This document shows positions 61,001 through 64,000 of a stretch of 64,000 bases of DNA, in pieces. The number at the start of each line of letters is the position of its first letter. Position 1 is the stretch's first letter. The translations under genes and the position numbers were made by a program. The stretch is from Echinometra lucunter (Eukaryota > Echinodermata > Echinoidea > Camarodonta > Echinometridae): NCBI GenBank assembly GCA_029962745.1, contig CM057151.1, positions 35,397,438 to 35,461,437 of the forward strand, read 5' to 3'. The notes under the pieces are model-generated. The model did not search any database. It had not been told where the DNA came from and saw only the letters and a list, made by a program, of their open reading frames with translations.

Positions 61001-63181
61001 GTACATCTCTTAAAGGTGCAGGTTAAGTTTGAAAATGACTTGAATCTGACAAGGGATAAAGGTCAAGAGGCCACTGAACTTTCAGTGAAAATGACCTCAC
61101 TTGGAAAAACTTTTTGGACCTTTGACAAAGGTCAAAAGGTCAATGAACTTTTTGCAAAAAGCATTGAAATCACAATAAATTTCTGTTGATTTGAGTTATA
61201 ATCACAGTGTCAAGTAAGTTTAACCGTCAACTTGATCGTGTACAAACTATAATGGGAAATCTATACAGGCCCGTGTTTATTCTAATCAGTGCCCTTTTTG
61301 ATATGTATAATAAATGCTCCTTTCCCATCTGATATAAATGCATAGGGGTGATGATTTTCTGCGATAGTGGAAAATGGACAGCATTTCATTAGTTGCTCTT
61401 TGCTTCCTCAGGTGGTTTGAATCTTGTGCTGAGGGACTGTGTCTTTTTGTTCACATCTGATTGATGAAGCATGAAGTGCACATGAACTTTCAGTGGGAAG
61501 ATAAGTGCATGAAACATGGCTTCTAACTTCCTGGAGGGCACTGTCCCAAGTAGCCTATATATGAAAAAATGGATCTTGGATTTTAAAGAGCTGAGGTGGT
61601 GTGAACGTGTGTAAAAGAGGCCATCTGGGAGAGGGTGGAGGCCGTCACCCTAAACAAGAAGGGAGGTCTCAATTTGGACTGATCTCTTGCATGGGACCGT
61701 TTCTCACATACCAATCTTCCTGCTGAAAGTTCATGTGCAATTCATGCTTCAATAATCACATGTGAACAAAAAGACAGAGTCCCCCAGCACAGGATTTAGA
61801 CCGAATGGGGAAGCTAGGGGTAACTGGTGAAAGGTAAGTTCAGTCCAGCGTTGGTTCATAAATCGTCAATATGCAAGTTTACTGGGTGAATCATAATTTC
61901 CATGAAGCTCTTGTCTTCATTCTCTCTTTGTGTTAAATCTATCCTTTTTTTTCAGGAAAAATTTCTTGTGATATCAGGGGAAGCTACATGTCTTTTCTTA
62001 GATGAGTAAATTGTATAGTGGATAAACAGTATTCACTTACATTTAAATGTCCTCTTTTGTTTTGAGTGAAAATAATTTTTGAAAAATTAGACTCTTTAAT
62101 AGTTATTTATATTCATGAGTACTGAAGCAAATTCAAATGTAGGGTTTCATAGTGGGAGAAAAGCTTGAAGAATATATTCATATATCAAACAAATTTAATT
62201 CAAAACTATTGTGGGATTTATTTTTTGTATTTATTTATTTATTTTTCGTCACCTCCATTCAGGGTCCAATTGCACTGCGGATGGTCAAGAAAGCAGTGGA
62301 CAAGGGTATAGAGGTAAATGAGACCTTCACTATTTAGTGTAATATTCAAACTGCTAGTTGTATTGAAGGAAGGAATTTTTGGAAATATATATACTGTGTA
62401 TAAATTTTTTTTTAAAAACAGTTTGTTGAGAAAAATATTGATATGTATCATCAACAATATCATACTGCCTTACTGTTCTATCCTGAAATGTGACTTGCTT
62501 CCTTTTAATGATGTGCTGTATTTGAAACTCTTGTTTACAGGTACGATTCACTCAGTGCCATGCTGTGTCCTTTGGTGATTGTACATTGCTGTAGTAGGTC
62601 AGAAAAATCAGCATTTTGATTCCTTACCTCTTCCTTGATTTTACTTACAGGTCGATTTAGCATCAGGACTTGCGTATGAAGAGGCATACTATGCTCAGGT
62701 ACAGTGAATTATGACATGGACATATTTATGGCATTTGCATGAGTGATTTAAAGGAGAAACTTCCTAAATTTCATGAGGCTTTGATTAATCCAAGGAATAC
62801 TAGATATCACAGCATACTGTCTTGAACGCCGTTCAGAGATGACATGATGATATACATGTAAATGGGAAAAAAAAAAAATCTGGTTGTGGGAACAATGGAG
62901 ATTTTTTTTATACATGTATTATACAAGTGCGTCGATGAAAGGTATGCAACTAATGTCACCAAGAACTGTCAATTACAAAACCAAAGTTATAATGGTTACT
63001 TTTTTCAGGTTTCTCGCTGATTTGTCAATATGTTCATATAAGTGATAACTATTGAAGCTATTTCAAGTATGCTTAGTTTGATCTTATCTGCTCCTCTTTG
63101 CAGGTGATCCCAACCAAAGACCGGATGGAAGGCTTAATAGCGTTCAAGGAGAAGAGGAAACCAAACTTCAAAGGAGAATGA
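49013..63181 (+). CDS. AUH: AUH methylglutaconyl-CoA hydratase (9 exons, alternative exon 4, 331 aa)
   Basis: Exons 49013-49250, 52480-52547, 53104-53191, then 53859-54038 (4a) or 54131-54310 (4b), then 56589-56645, 59199-59386, 62263-62313, 62651-62698, 63104-63181. Either isoform is 331 aa (human 339). This crotonase-fold enzyme hydrates 3-methylglutaconyl-CoA in mitochondrial leucine breakdown; the mammalian protein also binds AU-rich RNA. Visible motifs: GIFCAGADLKER (oxyanion loop), [11 protein letters not shown] with catalytic Glu181, [20 protein letters not shown] with Glu201 (the two Glu are 20 residues apart, as in human), and C-terminal [16 protein letters not shown]. The N terminus is basic and Ser-rich, suiting a mitochondrial presequence. 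An in-frame ATG at 49091 in better context (aaaATGG) is an alternative start. The exon 1 donor (G|GTTTGTTG) is weak but phase-correct. Candidate poly(A) signals: 63219 and 63751. Confidence 0.95.
49524..49829. mobile_element. 306-bp foldback element with telomere-like core (AUH intron 1)
   Basis: Arms of about 69 bp: AGGTAATCCTGGGTTTTAGG at the left, mirrored by CCTAAAACCCAGGATTACCT at the right, with about three mismatches. TSD ATAAAA at 49518-49523 and 49830-49835. The core (about 49640-49735) is degenerate CCTAAC/CCTAAT repeat. Confidence 0.9.
49934..50947. mobile_element. Possible 1-kb nonautonomous element (AUH intron 1)
   Basis: Left end GGGGCCTGTTTCTGGAAATC versus right end TTTCATTAAACGGGCCCC. 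Short matching tracts such as AACGCCAA near both ends support a terminal inverted repeat, but the arms are poor. Confidence 0.4.
51183..51275. repeat. Half copy of the 57079-57646 foldback (AUH intron 1)
   Basis: TTTTGCTCATTTCTTTTTT, TATCTCCTTTTATTGAAACA and GGACTTTCCCTTAACG match the right arm of the larger element; the left arm is absent. Confidence 0.75.
53859..54038 (+). CDS. AUH: AUH alternative exon 4a (180 nt)
   Basis: Acceptor CTGACCAG before the exon, donor T|GTAAGT after it. It enters with one base carried from exon 3 and leaves one base (T). It encodes residues 132-191: [17 protein letters not shown], then a variable helix with Gly153, then [26 protein letters not shown]. The first catalytic Glu is intact. 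Joined to exon 5 it gives VA-SSNAKMG. The variable helix is less like human AUH than that of exon 4b. No frame damage is seen, so this does not look like a dead duplicate. Confidence 0.9.
54131..54310 (+). CDS. AUH: AUH alternative exon 4b (180 nt)
   Basis: Acceptor TTTCTTTAG, donor G|GTGAGG; same length and same entry and exit phase as exon 4a, which lies 92 nt upstream. It encodes [19 protein letters not shown], a helix that keeps Phe and Leu where exon 4a has Ala and Gly, then [26 protein letters not shown]. Joined to exon 5 it gives VA-ASNAKMG. EVGPFV and CDIRVAA match human AUH exactly, so this is probably the ancestral or canonical version. By eye the two versions differ at 16 of 61 residues, counting the split codons, and at many third codon positions. 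Confidence 0.92.
54514..55122 (+). mobile_element. Helitron-like nonautonomous element, short copy (AUH intron after exon 4b)
   Basis: Same ends as 16614-17887: TATGCCTCCACCCACCGTAG at the left and GGCGGAGGCATAAATTTCGA, a hairpin-like CGACCGCACGCAGTCG, then CATCTAG at the right. It carries three internal units, each with AGGTCA direct repeats. Confidence 0.65.
55883..56377. mobile_element. About 495-bp foldback element (AUH intron after exon 4b)
   Basis: Starts ACTGGGTGTCCCAGAAAAAA. Long imperfect inverted arms share GAGAATGATACAAAGATCAT, TGATTCTATGC and GGAATGGCCTTTCATA blocks with their reverse complements. The outer right end is degraded. Confidence 0.7.
56667..57082. mobile_element. TTAA-flanked MITE, 416 bp, copy 2 (AUH intron 5)
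   Basis: Ends TTAACCCATTCATGACAGG and CTGTCACGAATGGGTTAA; colinear with 6866-7285. Its right TTAA (57079-57082) is also the left TTAA of the next element. Confidence 0.82.
57079..57646. mobile_element. 568-bp near-palindromic TTAA-flanked element (AUH intron 5)
   Basis: Ends TTAAAGGCAAAGTCCACCCC and GGGGTGGACTTTCCCTTTAA. Arms of roughly 265 bp are nearly complementary throughout (for example AGTAAATTACTCTCGGCTCT mirrored at 57499-57520). The central loop is near 57345-57375. Confidence 0.88.
57649..58630. mobile_element. About 980-bp nonautonomous element (AUH intron 5)
   Basis: Ends CTAACCCATAGCAGTACAGG and CTCTGTACTGATATGGGTTAA match the inner MITE at 37253-37675. The interior is AT-rich with short repeated CCGTGTTCTTC blocks; no transposase is seen. 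Confidence 0.65.
60255..61200. repeat. Tandem repeat region, 304-bp period (AUH intron 6)
   Basis: GGTTGAGACCATCCAGAAAA at 60255 and 60559, followed by over 200 bp that are nearly identical. Diverged related units continue to about 61200, each with paired AGGTCA-type half-sites. Confidence 0.8.
61425..61805. repeat. Inverted repeat with about 90-bp arms (AUH intron 6)
   Basis: CTTGTGCTGAGGGACTGTGT and TTTTTGTTCACATCTGATTG at the left are mirrored by AATCACATGTGAACAAAAAG and AGTCCCCCAGCACAGGAT at the right. Confidence 0.78.
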
Positions 63182-64000
63182 TTTACTTTACAAGCAGATG
63201 CTATCCCATCACCATGGCAATAAAAAGAGCAGGGTACAGGCTGCAGGGAGTATGATTGGTTCATACAATTGTCATCTCATCGCTTTGCTGATGATAATGG
63301 AAGGATCAGGATCATAATGGAAGGATACTTTGAAAATGATTCAAAAAGTTCAGATGTTGTCATATCATCACGGCAAATAATGATGTGTAGAGAATGATTG
63401 GCCAGGTATCCTCTGTCCACATACTATTCCATTGTCTTTGCTGTACAGGATAGGTTATGGGTAATACAGTGAAACCTGTGTGTAAAGACCACTCAAGGGA
63501 GACAAGAAAAGTGGTCTTTATGGGCAGGTGGTCTTTATAGACAGGATTCCTTCTGCTCTGATGAGAAACCACATTCAAGCGAAACAGAAAATGTGGCCTT
63601 TATAGACCGATCATCCTTATAGACGGGTGTTTGCTACAGCAGGTTTGACTGTATATACTCCAATCTTGAACAAGTGGAATTATCCATTTGATTGCCATCT
63701 CTACTAAGACGACTGTTGAAACAGAAAATCAAGGATTTGTCATTTTCATAAATAAACATTTGCTATGCCTATGAGCAAGGTGATGGACATGCTGCCCATT
63801 TCATCACCTTGAAAAATTACTATGATCTATTAACCATGATAAAGTGATACGATTTTGTAAGTGTCCGTTGAAACCTCGGACCAATTTGCCAATTTTATAA
63901 CAACACCACAAACATAAATAAATACAGTATTCTGTAGTGTTCACAATTAATGTTTTCATAAGAAATGGAATATAGAGACATATGATTATCATAAAGTATT
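63182..64000. other. AUH 3' flank
   Basis: Contains the 3' UTR with AATAAA candidates at 63219 and 63751 and a MITE at 63465-63653. No further gene is seen before the window ends. Confidence 0.6.
63465..63653. mobile_element. MITE, TACAGTGAAACCTG family, copy 2
   Basis: Ends TACAGTGAAACCTGTGTGTA and AGCAGGTTTGACTGTA, with GGTCTTTATAGAC blocks inside. It may lie within the AUH 3' UTR if the distal poly(A) signal is used. Confidence 0.78.

Overview
This window is eukaryotic: four multi-exon nuclear protein genes with GT-AG introns, an AT-rich background, and a dense load of MITEs (short inverted-repeat DNA transposons), SINEs, decayed transposase fragments and simple repeats. Exon sequences are closest, from memory, to deuterostome orthologues. 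Together with the repeat style this suggests a marine invertebrate deuterostome, most likely an echinoderm such as a sea urchin. That placement is inference. No prokaryotic, viral or CRISPR content was seen.

Layout. 1-2454: 5' flank of TSR1 with a tRNA-derived SINE and an AG microsatellite split by a MITE. 2455-31225 (+): TSR1, 22 coding exons, 807 aa, 40S ribosome biogenesis. Its introns carry most of the mobile elements. 33614-35847 (+): PPIL1, 3 exons, 164 aa, spliceosomal cyclophilin. 40914-47424 (-): TPRKB, 4 exons, 182 aa, KEOPS subunit for tRNA t6A. Its first intron contains a 3.8-kb terminal-inverted-repeat element studded with a 14-bp motif. 49013-63181 (+): AUH, 9 exons per transcript, 331 aa, mitochondrial methylglutaconyl-CoA hydratase. 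TPRKB and AUH are head to head, with 1588 bp between their start codons. PPIL1 and TPRKB are tail to tail. The genes are housekeeping genes of RNA and ribosome metabolism plus leucine catabolism; nothing indicates a joint pathway.

The strongest unusual biology is in AUH. Exon 4 exists as two adjacent, diverged versions (4a 53859-54038, 4b 54131-54310), each exactly 180 nt and in the same phase, each encoding a complete oxyanion-hole and catalytic-Glu segment. Either one fits between exons 3 and 5. Splicing both together creates a TGA codon exactly at the 4a/4b junction. This looks like a mutually exclusive exon pair with a built-in nonsense check. Other notable structures are a GC-rich 391-bp foldback in the TPRKB/AUH bidirectional intergenic region, a foldback element with a telomere-like core, Helitron-like repeats carrying arrays of AGGTCA half-sites, and several nested or TTAA-sharing MITEs.
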